Positions 1-12,180 of a DNA stretch of 64,000 nucleotides are shown piece by piece. The first letter of the stretch is position 1. Each line of letters opens with the position of its first letter. Position numbers and translations under genes: made by a program. The stretch comes from Lycorma delicatula. Lineage: Eukaryota; Arthropoda; Insecta; Hemiptera; Fulgoridae. Under the pieces are notes generated by a model. That model saw only the letters and a list, made by a program, of their open reading frames with translations. It had not been told where the DNA came from and ran no database searches. The stretch is from NCBI RefSeq assembly GCF_047948215.1, contig NC_134456.1:78358515-78422514 (forward strand). Direction: 5' to 3'.

Positions 1-189
1 TGCTTTCATTAGGTAACACAATACGGATGATTCAAAGAGGACTTCACAAAATTAAAAGCATATAAAAATTTATTTTGTTAACTTAATGATTGGTTGAAGT
101 CTCATTTCATAGCAAAACACATCAAGTTTTGACTTACCTAGTTCATTAGTACCGAATTTCACCACCAGCACTGTCCACCAGCATCATTG

Positions 190-665
190 TTGTTTTAAAT
201 GGATATATTTACTGGTGCAAAACGTGTTCGCTATTTGTTTTTGTTTCACGATTTCCATTCAGTAATTTCAGTTCAACGTAGTTTTCGTAGAGAGTACGGT
301 AGTGAGCCTCCTAATAGGCATATAATTTAGTTTTGGTACTAAATCTTTGTTGATACAAGTTGTTATTCGTCCTGCCAAACGCCCGTTCTTCGAGAAGTCA
401 ACCGTAAATGGTATCGTATATCTGGACATCCTTCAAAATTTTATAATTCCTCGGTAAGAGAATGATGACCAACATGGACGCAACAGCAAGACGGGGCACC
501 ATCTCACTACCGTCTAGAAATCCGAGGTTTTCTTGACACACCGTTCCTAGGTCGGTGGATTGGTCCTGAGGTCCAATTCCATGGCCACTTCGCTCCCCAG
601 GTTTGACGCTAGACTTTTTCTTTGAGTTTCATTAAAGATCGGGTTATGTACCCGATTCAATAGAT
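190..665 (+). pseudogene. Fossil DDE/D transposase with N-terminal helix-turn-helix
   Basis: Conceptual translation from an ATG at 199 gives a stretch of about 40 residues (including FHSVISVQRSFRREYG) like the helix-turn-helix arm of insect Tc1/mariner-superfamily transposases of the DUF4817 type. After a frame change, TVNGIVYLDILQNF lies near 403-440, and in another frame QQDGAPSH (481-507) is followed by FLDTPFLGRWIG. Together these are the usual order of the catalytic core in that group, with the Asp of QQDGAP at 490-492. The later SPD-like box is changed to SPGLTLDFFF near 590-620. The middle of the protein between the HTH and the core is missing and at least two frameshifts are present, so the copy is dead. 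Superfamily assignment is from family knowledge; the named motifs are visible. Confidence 0.7.
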
Positions 666-981
666 TTCAGGATGTATGTAGCATTACAAACGGAAGCTAT
701 ACCGAACCAAAGTGAATGTTGGGTGGCAAAATTGGTGTATTTTTCTAGGAAATAAGACCTAAACCGAATCTTTAAGTTATCTAAATAAGTTTCTATATTC
801 TTTTAAAGTTGTTAAGTCCTTTTGATCACCCGGTATTGGTATGATATTTAATTTTAATTCTAGACTGAAGCTGATTCTATTAGAATTTTTACTAATTTTA
901 TTTGATTTTAACACCACTATCATAATGCGTTCAGTGTAACTACTAGAAATGTATTTTGCTAAAATGCAGACTGAAATTATA

Positions 982-1026
982 AAGTGTGTGTGTGTGTATA
1001 TAAATATATATATATATATATATATT
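982..1026. repeat. (GT)n-(TA)n microsatellite
   Basis: A GT run passes into an AT run just upstream of repeat family B copy 1. The short open frame across it is an artefact of the simple sequence. Confidence 0.9.
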
Positions 1027-1029
1027 TAT

Positions 1030-1530
1030 ATACATAGTGTATCACGAAGTTTTCCCGAGAGAACTTTCATAACCTATTTTAATCGTGAAAATAATGGAAT
1101 AATGGAAAAACTAATATGTCCTGAAGTGCTTCGTTCATGAGTAAAGGCTAGCGAAAGATTTCGCTTGGATTTCAGCTACCCTGGTGAAATGAGGTCGTAC
1201 TGAAATTTTTAGGACTTTAATAATTGGGTAGAATTAGTGACTTTTTATGGTATTTTAGTTGAATAAAGCAGATCCCAGAACCGTAGTAGTTGGTGAGAAA
1301 TCTGGCAATTCAATAAATCAATAAAATTCAAGAAAATCAATAAATTGCTGTAAATACCCCTGTTTTCTATGTTTCACTGTTTCACCTATAATAACTTTGT
1401 TAAATGGGTAATAAACACATAACGTAATTAAATAAAATTTCTAAAGAATTTAATTTTGAAAAAATGGTGTTAATATGTTGAATAAAACAAAATAATAAAA
1501 TTAGAAAAACTCGAATTTTATTTAATACAG
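1030..1530 (+). repeat. Repeat family B, copy 1
   Basis: One of three diverged copies of an unassigned interspersed repeat (others near 8888 and 53722). Shared landmarks in order are AGTGTATCACGAA, ACTTTCATAACCTATT, GAAAGATTTCGCT, GGATTTCAGCTAC, AGATCCCAGAACCGTA, and a distal AAAACTCGAATTTTATTTA. The order is kept in all three copies, with substitutions and small indels. No protein similarity was recognised. It could be a non-autonomous DNA element or a piece of LINE untranslated region. Confidence 0.75.
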
Positions 1531-1849
1531 TAGCGAATGTAATAAGTTATTTACAACTATTACTAAGTCAAAACATTTAAAATATTGAGTCTTCCTACCC
1601 TTTTATGATACACATATCCTTGTAATTATTATTAACACAAGAAAACGGTTGGGCAGCACTTGCAAATTATTGAATTTAATTAAAAATATTTAACTCGGCC
1701 TTAAATTAGTGAAGATAGATTAAAACAGAGGTTTAGCAGAAATAATTTTGGTACAGGTTAATAACCGTCAATTAATGAAATAGTTAAAAAATGTATTTTA
1801 CATATTAACTTATTACGTATTAATACGTTTTCTCTAAAACGTAATATCT

Positions 1850-2415
1850 ATACGTATGTATGTATCTCGCATATCTCAAAAACGGTTAGTCGTAGTATGT
1901 TGAAATTTTGGATTTACAACTGTTATAACATCTAGTTGTGCAACTTCCCTTTTAATTGCAATCGACTGAACCTAAAAGTGTCCAAAAAAGTCCAATTTCA
2001 AAAAAAAATTGGATTATTAATTTTTTCTTAACTGCAGTAATAAGCCCACGTTGAGCGCCTTTCAATGATATATCGTAAGTGGTACTTATTTTCATTGGTT
2101 CCAGAGTTATACCCAGATAAAATTTTAACTGATGAAATATTCGGATCTTAGGGGAAGACACATCGGTTCGAATCAGTTTTCATCTCCTTTTTTCTCTGTT
2201 AACTTTTTTCTTTAATTTAAATATATTTATTTATTAATTATTATTAACCTCTATTGTAAAAAAAAAATTACGTTAAATAACCATTCTATATAACAATTTA
2301 AAAAAAATATCAGAAGTTATAAATGAAATAAAATTTTATCTACTTTTAAAAATTTGTATATGTTATTTAATTGGCGTACAAGGAAGTTATGTGGTGCTCA
2401 TATCAGATTTTTTTC
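1850..2415 (+). repeat. Repeat family A, copy 1
   Basis: Member of an unassigned family of about 660 bp with four copies here. Landmarks include ATCTCGCATATCTCAAAAAC, a block near TGTTGAAATTTTGGATTTA, GTCCAAAAAAGTCC, AACTGCAGTAATAAGC, TTTTCATTGGTTCCAGAGTT, and a pol III B-box-like GGTTCGAATC at 2165-2174. This copy lacks the distal 5' part. It lies in opposite orientation to the copy at 3520-4187, with the 3' ends facing each other. The overlapping minus-strand open frame has no recognised similarity. Confidence 0.8.
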
Positions 2416-2419
2416 TCGT

Positions 2420-3515
2420 AATTATTAACGGTTGTATGAACGTAGTTATCGTGAATAATCTACCAATTTAAATATCTACTAAAAGAAACAAAAACAGTTT
2501 GAAATTGGAATTATGATAAGAGTAATTGCTTGTAGATGTAGATAAGTCCGCAAAAGCTATAAAAAAAATATTTTTAAATGTACAAAAAATATTGTTGGTC
2601 ATATTTTATGTTATTTTCATTGCAGGTCTAATAATAAAACACGATATTTTTATCAAATCTGTTTATTTTGATCATTATTTTCCACTTGTTATCAATATAA
2701 ACTGATATTTTCAGGGTGATATTTATACATGTCATTGTTATTGATTTTCACGTCAAGGAAATTGCTTTCAGCTTTATCAAGATGTTTTTGTTATATACCA
2801 TGGACGGATATCCTTTGTTAAAAGTTTAGATTTCACCTCAAGTGCCAAGTTAATCTTAAATTAATATTACGGGTTACTGTGTTACCTAGATAGTTTTTCA
2901 GTTTATTAACAAGTAATTTTCGTATTAAATTTATAAAACTTTTTATTCTAAGGACTATCCAAAATTTTTTTTTTTATTTTTATTTAAGCCGTCTTTTTAT
3001 TCCAGTTATTCAGAAAATGTTATCCTGTAATTTAAAAAAAAAACGTTTTATATTATTAAACGAAAAACAAATACTATTAAGTTAATTTAATTCTACAAGC
3101 GTTTTCTATTTGTCGTATTTATTTTATCTAATAAGTTTATAATTTTTTTACAAATAACTATAAACACTGTTTTTTTCTGTTCAAGAATGAAAATCTTTGT
3201 CAGAGTTTAATGTATTCATATTTTCTTTTTTAATTAGGATTTTACATCCTCTACATTTGAATTTCAATAGTAGCTTAAGTTATATTACCATTTAACTTTG
3301 TTGTTCTTTATATCGAATTGTTTGATTGTCGAATTGTTTGTACATTGTTACGTTATGTGTAGTTTAATTCTTTACAGTTTTTATTGTACTGTACTTTGCC
3401 TAAACCTTTATATCGTCTTGGAAGGTGTCACTGGATGTCTCCCGTTCACGTCATTATTACTCTGTACAATTTACTTATAGTTTTATTATTCAGGAAGCTG
3501 ATTGTAAATGAAGTA
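2420..3515. other. AT-rich spacer between inverted family A copies
   Basis: Very AT-rich sequence with many T and A runs. I see no coding, RNA or repeat signal. It would be the loop if the flanking inverted repeats pair. Confidence 0.6.
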
Positions 3516-3519
3516 GTAT

Positions 3520-4187
3520 AAAAAAAATCTGATGTGGTGATTTCCTTATACGCCTATTAAATTACATGTACACAGTTTTTAAAATGAAAATTACATAAAA
3601 TTTTATTTTATTAATAACTTCTGATATTTTTTTTTTTAGTTATTATTATTGGATTATTATTCATTGTAACATTTTTTTTACGATCAGTGATTAATAATTA
3701 GTAGTAAATCAATGTATTCAAATTAACAAAAAAAGTTAAAAAAATAAATAAAGGAGATGACGCCGGATTTGAACAGATGTGCCTTCCACTTTAAGACCAA
3801 ATATTTCATTAACTAAAACTTTATTTGGCTATAACTCTGTAACCAATGAAAATAAGTACCACTTATGATATATTGTTGAAACTCTCTCAATGACGGCTTA
3901 CTACTGCAGTTAAGAAAAAGTCCGAAATCCAAATTTTTTTTTTGATTTTGGACATTTTTAATAAGGTAGATTGCAATCAAAAGGGAAGGTGCTCAACTAG
4001 ATGTTACAACAGTCTTAAATCTAAAATTTCATTTTTCTACGGCTAATCGTTTTTGAGTTATGCGAGGTACGTTCATACATATAGATGTCTCGCCGAAACT
4101 ACTCAAAATGGATATTTCCGTTGAAATCTGAAAACCGACATTTTTCGTGATCACATTACTTCCTTTACTCCATGTAAGGAAGTAAAA
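3520..4187 (-). repeat. Repeat family A, copy 2 (most complete)
   Basis: Reverse-complement copy of the element at 1850-2415. It keeps the outer 5' end (AAGGAAGTAAA at 4176 on the plus strand, paired with TTACTTCCTTTA just inside it, giving a small terminal hairpin) and the 3' end that begins AAATCTGATGTGGTGAT on the plus strand. Its length of about 660 bp is the best estimate of the unit. The B-box-like motif is mutated to GGATTTGAAC on the plus strand. Confidence 0.8.
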
Positions 4188-4189
4188 CG

Positions 4190-5255
4190 TTTTGATAATA
4201 ATAAAAGTTATTCAATAAAAATTTTGTATATGTATTAGAATCTATTAAGCTTTTCTCGAGTAAAATAAGTTTGCATCTATTATAATAGGTAAAGTAAAAT
4301 AAGATCAAACTAAAATATATCACTCTGAAAATGAAAAAAAAGATTAAACAATTTTTAGGTGATGAAACCAAAATACAATTTGAAGAAAGTTAATAATAAC
4401 AAATAACTGACAATCTAATGAAGAGGAAAGCGTTTGCAGCATTTTATGAAGAAAAATATTATATTAAAAAATAACTCAAACGATTTATTTTATTGATCAA
4501 TGATTACAGAGAAAAAGACTTGAAAAATTAATCTAATTCAAGTTAATGGAACAATATTTTTTATTTGAGTATAAATGATCGATAAGAACAAAATAATGAA
4601 GTAACAGAAAATTCCTTAAATTTTTATTATCAAAATAATTCTTTATTATGAATCAACACCTTTACTCTTATAAGTTAACTACGTTTCTCAAATAGGAAGA
4701 ATGTTGGACTATGAAGTATTGGCAGATATATTTTTTTGTTAATAAACTTTAAGATTACTTACTGTTTGCTGATAACTATAATTATGGGTTGACTTATTAA
4801 GGGAGTTCCTTATGAACCGCCTAATATTGCACTTTCGCAAGGAGCGAAAAGGAAAATGTAAAATAAAGATTTTTAAATACCATTCTTATATTAAACGTAC
4901 TAAAATGTAAAAAATTATTTTAGAGCTGTATCTCAGAATGGATTTGACAACAAGCTTTGATGTTGATAATGTAAGATTATCTGAAACTCATAACTTAAAT
5001 TTGATGTTTTTGCCAATTTTTTTCTTATGCGTGATCAATTGCCTAAATAGTGGGATGCTCATGTCAAAGTACAAATCTTTGCAACCCACTGTCGTAAATT
5101 AATTTTTTACCTTTTAGTGCGTTTAATTTAAGAGTGGTGTTTTAAAGTTTTTTTTTTTTTTTTTGCTTTTTAGTGCATTTAATATAAGAGTAGTTTTTAG
5201 AAGATTATTTTATATATTTTTTATTTTCTACGTTTTACTCTTCATAAGTTTATAC
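4190..5255. other. AT-rich sequence without recognised features
   Basis: Only homopolymer runs and short open frames of low-complexity composition. A minus-strand frame at 4165-4371 is hydrophobic and compositionally biased and has no family resemblance. Confidence 0.6.
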
Positions 5256-5259
5256 TTTC

Positions 5260-6100
5260 CAGCTATGCTAGTGCACAGGTTTGAGCGTATTTAGCGAAAG
5301 TTCGAATCGGTCGTTTTACGGTAGATGAGTTCAATCAAAACATAGGGCGAAACTATCTCATTTCCGGATAAACAAGATCCTGTCGATCAAGAGTGTACCC
5401 GTTGCGTTAAACAGTTAGCGCTCGACCTGCTCATACATACGCCATTTGAATTGTGAAAATCGGATGTGCAGTTGCCGAGATATTAGGGTGGTATCCCATC
5501 GCACCACCACCCAAAATATTATCATCCGACGGTTAGCAATGGGAGCGGATGGGGTGCCGAAATACTTTTTCAGAGCGCTAGGACCGACCTTTTTTTAAAT
5601 ATTTGCGATTTTCGTTCGAAAATTCGGATGATTAAAAAGTACTAAATTTTCCCAAGAATTTCTGGTAGCAACTGTACACCCTAATATATATCTCACTTAT
5701 TTATTTAGCTCCAGTCGGTTTTTATAGTTGGTAGAGCCCTACATTTTGGTAAAATTGTGTATTTCAAACGTGTGCGAATTTTAGATACAAACTTACCGAA
5801 ACAGGCTAAGTTATCTTTCACCAAGAAAATATCTTTCACTAAGAAAATATGAATGTAAAAGAGGTTGCATAAGTACAACGAATTTTTTTTACTTAGCAAC
5901 TTAGGAGCATCTTAGCGACTTGAAAATGTTGCTAAAATTTATTGTCATCAAGAGCAATCATGTATGCAAAATTTCAGAGCGAATGGATAAAGGTGGTGCT
6001 TCAAAATTCGACTGAAAGGTTCCGTACCGTGAATCTCACATACATAGTCCAAGAGCGAGATAGCTAATTTACTTTACTTTTTCGTGTCCGAGTGATGAGA
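5260..6100 (-). repeat. GC-richer unassigned repeat-like block, possible LINE 3' flank
   Basis: Base composition rises relative to the surroundings and continues into the LINE tail at 6103-6440. On the minus strand this block lies immediately downstream of that reading frame, so part or all may be its 3' untranslated region. It contains no second copy in the window and no protein motif. Assignment to the LINE is inferred from adjacency only. Confidence 0.35.
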
Positions 6101-6102
6101 CA

Positions 6103-6440
6103 TTAAAACCTTTGCGCCCAGTATTGTGGCTCCGAAACACCAGAAGCATTTCCTTGCCACAGAACTTCTAGTGTGCACTTGGCCGGGCAGAGGGTGCACT
6201 TTAGGAGATGTTCAGAGTCCTGAATCTCACCGCACTCGCAGTTCAGGTCGTTAGGCTCCGTTTGACACCATCTGGCGCGGTTAACTCTGGTTGGTGCAAC
6301 CCCAGTTCGAAGCCGGTTTAAAGTCATCCACGTTTGCCGGTCCAGATCATATCCTGGAGGTGTTGGGGCCTTTTTTGGGAACCGTGAAGGGGGCTCGATT
6401 GATGTAGAGTTCAAAAATCCATTTCTCGATTTCAGTCGAG
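6103..6440 (-). pseudogene. LINE ORF2 C-terminal fragment
   Basis: The minus-strand frame ends with GYDLDRQTWMTLNRLRTGVA followed by CECGEIQDSEHLLKCTLC. This is the typical C-terminal module of jockey/I-group LINE polyproteins, in which an R-T-W...LNR-RTG block precedes a Cys/His cluster (C-x-C-x7-H-x4-C). It probably derives from the extreme end of an element, with endonuclease and reverse transcriptase missing on the upstream side. The first 40 or so residues of the long frame are hydrophobic, encoded by AT-rich flank, and not part of the relic. The function in an intact element would be target-primed reverse transcription; here it is a fossil. Confidence 0.75.
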
Positions 6441-6970
6441 ATAAGATAAAGAGCGAGATAATATAAGGGTGGTAATAAAAATAAAAAAGGAAGGTCAAAC
6501 ACCGCCTCATAATTTTATTTTACATTTAAATCGTCATAATAATGTTTTAATGCCATGTTTACAATCTTATTAATATGGAAATTTATAATAATCTAATACA
6601 ATAAAATCTATAATTTTTGTTTGTTTTAATAAATGAGGCACTACAATCTTGGTCAGATACTGTTAATTCATTTCATTAAACAGTAATTATTTTATACATT
6701 ATTACTAAATTTAGTTTGCCACATACTAGTAGATTGCATATGTTATGTGGCGTTGCGTCATAAATTTAATCTACCCAGAAACATGTCTTGTGCAATGATA
6801 ATGAAATTTTAAACCGGATGTTTCTATTTTTGCGTAGTGCTGGGTTAACACAAAAAATTTAATATTTTAGCGTATATTTTTTATGCTGGAAGAGTTTTTA
6901 ATAAGTTTGTTTTTTATTTTATTTTTTTTAATTTTACTTTTAATTTAATTTTTTTTTGCTTCTGTGTTTT
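6440..6970. other. AT-rich flank without recognised features
   Basis: No coding or repeat signal recognised. It leads into a strongly T-rich tract that starts near 6880. Confidence 0.5.
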
Positions 6971-7425
6971 TGATTTTGTTATCCGATTAAGGAGCCTTTT
7001 ACACTCCCTATCGGAATTTGTTAAATTTTATATAATTTTTTTTTAATTATTTTTACTTTTATGTTTTAAAGACTTCGTCTGATATTAGTTTTCAAGTTTT
7101 ATTTCACTTTTTTAATTTTTGTTTTTAACTTAGTTAAAATTTTTTTTATGTAATTTGTAGTAGTTTTAGTTTTATTTTATTTTGTTATTTTAGTTTTTTC
7201 CTAGTTTTAAGTTTTATGTTAGATCTTTAATGATTTTTGGTTTTCTTTTTAGTCTTTTTGTTATCCGAGAATGGGCCCTTTACACTCATCTCGGACTTTG
7301 TTAAATTCTATTTACTTTTGGTTTTATGTTAGATTTTATCTGTGATATTATTTGTAAGTTTTATTCATATTTTTGATTAGCTTTAATTTCTTTTATTTTT
7401 TATTAAAAAAAATCCTGGCGATAAT
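6970..7425. repeat. Two diverged tandem units each with a conserved hairpin
   Basis: Two units start about 285 bp apart, at TTGTTATCCGATTAAGGAG (near 6976) and TTGTTATCCGAGAATGGGC (near 7258). Each has a hairpin: TCCGAT pairs with ATCGGA in the first, TCCGAGA with TCTCGGA in the second, around a shared TTTACACTC loop. Downstream TTTGTTAAATT, TTTTATGTT and a shared T-rich segment align. The paired arms differ between units yet remain complementary. Confidence 0.6.
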
Positions 7426-8885
7426 AATGCGCAGGCATTTTCGCCCTAAAAAGAAAACAAAAAAAAAACTAAATTTAATTTATTATTTTAATGTAATATT
7501 ATACCATGAAAATCTATTCTTCAATAAATTATATTTTACCATTCGTATTTTTTTAAAGAAAAGGGTGGAAAAGATGCAATTAGGTTACAAGTTTAAATTT
7601 TAGAAATAAAAAAATTCTCTTACTGGAGAAAATATCATTATATGAGTAAATATAGAATTTTTCATAAATAAATATGAATCCAGAATTCCGAATTAGATGG
7701 GTAATATATAAAACAGTATTTATTCACACAGAAATAAATCTCTGAACTGATAAAAATCATTCAATTCAGGTTAATCAACCACATTATAAATATTTCACTA
7801 CATTTGAAACAATTTTTTCTTTTTCACCTTTGGCTTTAATATGATTTAAAACAGATCGAAGTGTATTTATTTTGTCGATATTATTTATGCGTACCAAATT
7901 GTCTTTTCCGTTCCAAATTTTACTTTAATTTTATTAGTCCTTTTTTACTATAGAAATATTTTAAATTATGTAAATTATACTATTTACATTACTAAATAAA
8001 TAATTAACGTATCGAAATTTATAATACTATTATTACCTAATTATTTAAAAATATTTTCCCTTCGTTATCAGAAAATAAATTTCTTATCTTTATAAAAAAT
8101 TTGTTTATAAAATTTCATTACTTTTCAATTTTCTTCTAAAGATTAGACGATAGAATATATCAAATAGTTATACCGCTAAATAAGATAAGTAAGGTTATAA
8201 GGCAAAAATACTCTTATAGAAAATGTTATTTTATTTTTATTGATGATTAAACTTTACAGTAAAAAATTATCTTAAAGATATTCATTAATAATTAAAATGA
8301 AAGGCATTTAAATTTAAAAAACGTAATTAAGAAATTTTAATATAATATATTATGAAAAACACTATTTAAATCTATCAAAGGAAGATCATGTAATAAATCC
8401 ACTAAAAAAAAAAACTGCTGTACCTTTTTTTTTTATAAATTATTGACATCTGCAGAATTTCTTCCCTAGGGTTAACTTGGTAAAACTAGGATGAAGTATC
8501 AGAACCCTTCTTACATAGCAATAAGGAGATCTCTTTTCAAACTGTACGAAAAAGAATTTCTTCTCGTAATCTATTCTATGAGGAACAGCCTTCAGCTATT
8601 TTTTTCTTTTCATTCGCTTGTTAATCATTTTCAAATGTATAATTTCATTACTTATAAGTTTTTATGTGTACTAAATTACATTTAATTCCAATGAAAGTAA
8701 TATTAATAAAATTAAAAAGTTAAAAATTAACGAAAGTATTCTTCCTTTTCAGTATTAGATAACAATAAGGTGATAATTGCGTTTATTAATAAAATCGTTT
8801 GTCTTATTTTTAAAAAATTATCCGTTGCTTTTTTACTTTCATCAAATCCTGTATTTAGTATATTTACATTTATGGAACTCTTACA
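7425..8885. other. AT-rich sequence without recognised features
   Basis: Short lysine/phenylalanine-rich open frames only, typical of random AT-rich DNA. Nothing further could be supported. Confidence 0.6.
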
Positions 8886-8887
8886 TA

Positions 8888-9430
8888 AAGAGTGTATCAC
8901 GAAATTCCCCTAGAACTTTCACAACCTATTCTTACTCGTTAAAATAATGTTAAAAAAAGTATATATAAACATACGTCCTAAATTGCTTAGTTTGTGAGTT
9001 ACAGCTAATGAAAGATTTCATTCGGATTTCAGCTACACCGATGAAAAGAGTTTGTACTGAAACTTTTAGGACATTAATTAAGAAGTAAAATTAGTGATTT
9101 CTTATGGTTTTATACCTGAAAAAATTAAATAAATAGGTACCAGAACGGTATATGCAGCAGATTTTGAGAAATCTGGGGTTAAATGCAATGAATTGAGTAA
9201 AAAAACCCTTATGTTTGACGTACAATAAATTATATTAAATGAGTTATAAACACGTAAAATGTTTAAATAAAACTTGTAGAAAATTTAATTCTTAAAAAAT
9301 GATTTATGTTTAATAATAAAATAAAGGTGAGAAAAATTCGAATTTTATTTAGAAACTGCCTTAAACGAAAGTCCCATTTAAAGTTCCAAGTACCATTTTA
9401 ATGTTCAAAAATGAGCCCGCCATTTTCATC
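8888..9430 (+). repeat. Repeat family B, copy 2
   Basis: Second copy of the family first seen at 1030. It starts AGAGTGTATCACGAAATTC and shares ACTTTCACAACCTATTC, GAAAGATTTCATTCGG, ATTTCAGCTAC and AAAATTCGAATTTTATTTAG. It extends further than copy 1 to a distal AAAAATGAGCCCGCCATTTT (9408-9427), which also ends copy 3, so this is the best 3' landmark of the family. Confidence 0.8.
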
Positions 9431-10040
9431 ATATTATTATACATGTGATAAGTATAAATATAAATATAAATACTTAACCTTTAACTACACAGCAATAATA
9501 AACAAAATTCACTTGTTTAAATTTATGTATATTTTCATTAATAGTCAAAGAAAGTACATTTCAGTTTAAAATTAATGTAAAGTTAAAACTAGGTTTATTG
9601 TTATTTGATACCTAAAAAAAGCTTTCGAAATTTTACTTTCCCGGTTGTTAAAATAAGAAGGGAAGAAAAAATTATCTCCCTTACTTTTGTATTTTCTTGT
9701 TTTGGAAATTTTTGAATCCAAAACTGTCAAAAATCATACACAAAAAATGATTATGAATGAATAAAACGAACTTCTGTATATGTTTGTTTTTGTATGTGAA
9801 TCTGTCTCACTCACTTTCTCTCTCTCCCTCTCTGTATGCGCGTGCGCGTGTTTGCAAAAGTTTGCATTAATCTATTTTTTACTTTTCCTTTTAGGAACAT
9901 TTTTAATAATCTTGAAATTTTATGTGAAGTCTTTCTTTGTTATAACGTTTGTTTTTAAAAAATTCTTGAGAATCAGAAGGTTTGGTAACACTGCACATTT
10001 TAGTGAATAAAATAATATCATTTTAAAATTTTTAGTTAAT
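9430..10040. other. AT-rich flank with a short CT/GC-rich patch
   Basis: Mostly unremarkable AT-rich sequence. Around 9806-9855 a TCTC-rich run passes into an alternating GCGCGTGCGCGTG stretch. The open frame across it is a by-product of that simple sequence. Confidence 0.5.
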
Positions 10041-10042
10041 GT

Positions 10043-10162
10043 TAGTTACTTTTATAAGGATTGAATACTAGTCAATGGATACCGGTGTACTTTGGTGGAT
10101 GGATTTCAATTAATCATACATCTCAGGACGGTCGGCTTGAGTCTGTACATATATATAAATTT
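10043..10162 (+). repeat. SINE2 fragment (middle part)
   Basis: Matches the post-tRNA body of the SINE2 family seen more completely at 14712 and 16399: TGAATACTAG, GGATACCGGTGT, TTTCAATTAA, CATCTCAGGA, then CTTGAGTCTGTACA. The tRNA-like head is missing or unrecognisable. A (TA)n tract follows. Confidence 0.75.
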
Positions 10163-10164
10163 TT

Positions 10165-11135
10165 AAAAATCATATATATATATATATATATATATATACA
10201 GCGTATTCTGGGACGTATTCACCGAACTTCAGGAACTGATTCAGGATGTCAAAATGAGCAAAAACGTTTACATCGACGTAAGTCATAATTTGCTTTATTT
10301 TCCTTGTGGATACCATTTTGTGATTTTCAACAAAAACAAATATTTTTCTGGAATGGGTAAACCTACTTCTAATAAATTTGACAAACCTAATAAATTTGAC
10401 AAATCTATGATTAGTGTCATACAAAATAAAAGATTTGTAAACGTCATCTTCAAAAATTTTTAAATGATGTCTATCTTAATTTTGTAATCTTCAGTATCTT
10501 TTTAATTATTTAAGTGATCAAATTTTTACTTATTACAAATTTTTTTGATCATTTTATTTTGAAAAAAATGACATCTAATTTTTAAAAACCGTTGACAGAC
10601 AATCAACTTATTGCAGACAATTAACCCGGCAGTACACTTGCGCACCGTAATGCAAGACGATAATTTTTATTAATTTGCTGTTATTATTTATTAGTAATAC
10701 TTTTCATTACATTTAGTGGAGGAAATAAAAACTGGCAAAAAATTATCAGCAAATTGGAGCTTTATAAAAGGAGGGATTTCCATTGAAATCCCTTGAAGAA
10801 TTATATATATATGTGCGTATCTTATACATAGATATATATAATAAACATAAATAAGTACATACAAAGACGAGTCCATGTAATATTGATAAAGTTAAGAAGA
10901 TAAAAAGAAAGAAAACACAAAAAAATAATCTTATCATTCGCACAAAGAATAAATAATCAAACAAAGAAACTGAAACAAATAAAAAAACCAACAAATGTCA
11001 GCGGCGAAACGAAATGATGAATTTTGACGATGCATAATACCCTAGGGTAGCTGATTCACTCAAATCTCTTACGAACTTATAGATCTAATATATGCAGTCG
11101 CTTTAGGTACCTAACGTCTCAAAATCGGTTAAGCC
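10165..11135. other. AT-rich sequence with microsatellites
   Basis: Contains a (TA)n tract at about 10170-10198, a direct repeat of TAAATTTGACAAA (10373-10400), and TA-rich patches near 10800-10850. No gene was recognised. Confidence 0.6.
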
Positions 11136-11139
11136 GACC

Positions 11140-12180
11140 CATGACGTAGATTCAAACAGGTGGATAAGCCTTTTGCCTACTCTACCGAAGGTATTTGAAA
11201 AATTAGTTCTTCTGATGCTATGGCCGATTTTGGAGGAAGGGCGTATTATTCCTGACCTTCAATTCGGTTTCAGACGTGGTCACTTAACAATGAAACAAAC
11301 ACACAGGATTGTCAACGTTAGAAGAGAAGATGTATTGGTTGATATTTTTTTGGATGTTTATCAGGGCCTTCGATAAGATCTGACCTACCCTATAAATTGT
11401 AAAGGAGCTTTCCTCAACCGTATTACTTGATCCTACACAACTTTCTTGATGGACATTTTTCCCAGGTAAAGTACAATCAAGACTTGTCTGAATTTTTTGA
11501 TACTAGGTCGGGTTTTCTTCAGAGTTCAGTTCTGGGGCTGGTTTTATACTCGAACTTTACTGCGGACTCCAGAGGACATCATAATTGCATTGTTTGCGGA
11601 TGACACGGCAATCCTGGCTGTGGATCTCCGTGTCATCCTGGCTGTGTCCCTATCGCAGCTTCTGCTAAACTCTACAGGATCTAATTAACGAATGGCTAAC
11701 TAAATTAAATGTGAAGGTTTATCCGTCTAAGTCTACGCATGTTAAGTTTGTGATAAGGAGGGGTGACTACCCGCGAGTTTAACTTAATAACGTTTTTATA
11801 TTGCATGCTAACAGCATGCGATACCTAGGACTGCATTTGCGTTACCGTTTGACGTGGAGGATTTACGTCAAAGAGTAAAGGACACAGCTTACATTAAGTT
11901 ACGGTTGTCTGGAAAAGGATCGCAACTATAATTATCTAACAAGTAATTGCTGTTCTCAAAGGTTCTGAAACCTGTTTGAACATACCGAATTCAACTATAA
12001 GGAGTGACAAGTGAGTATAACATCAAAGTCGTACAGCGATTCCAGAACAAACTACTGGAAAATATAACAGAAGCGTCATGATTTGCAAAAAAAAACATTG
12101 AAAAACAGTATTATCTGGGATTGCCAGCTGTTAGAGAAGAGATACGGCGATTCGGTACAAGATACAGAATGAGATAAAAG
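11140..12180 (+). pseudogene. Jockey-like LINE reverse transcriptase relic
   Basis: Piecewise translation gives the reverse transcriptase domain in order: WISLLPTLPKVFEKLVL (about 11156-11206), DLQFGFRRGHLT (11257-11292), IFLDVYQG then AFDKI across a frameshift (11345-11380), and the catalytic box ALFADDTAILAVD (11587-11625), then the thumb/C-terminal region (MRYLGLHLRY near 11815-11850, and LPAVREEIRRF near 12120-12155). Several frameshifts and stops separate the blocks. The FADD box itself is intact. The jockey clade is suggested by the spacing and wording of these motifs. No endonuclease half lies just upstream, so the copy is 5'-truncated, as is common for LINEs. Confidence 0.85.

Noticed and set aside
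949..1140. 63-codon open frame with an Ile-Tyr repeat
   Set aside because: Produced by the (TA)n microsatellite running into repeat family B.
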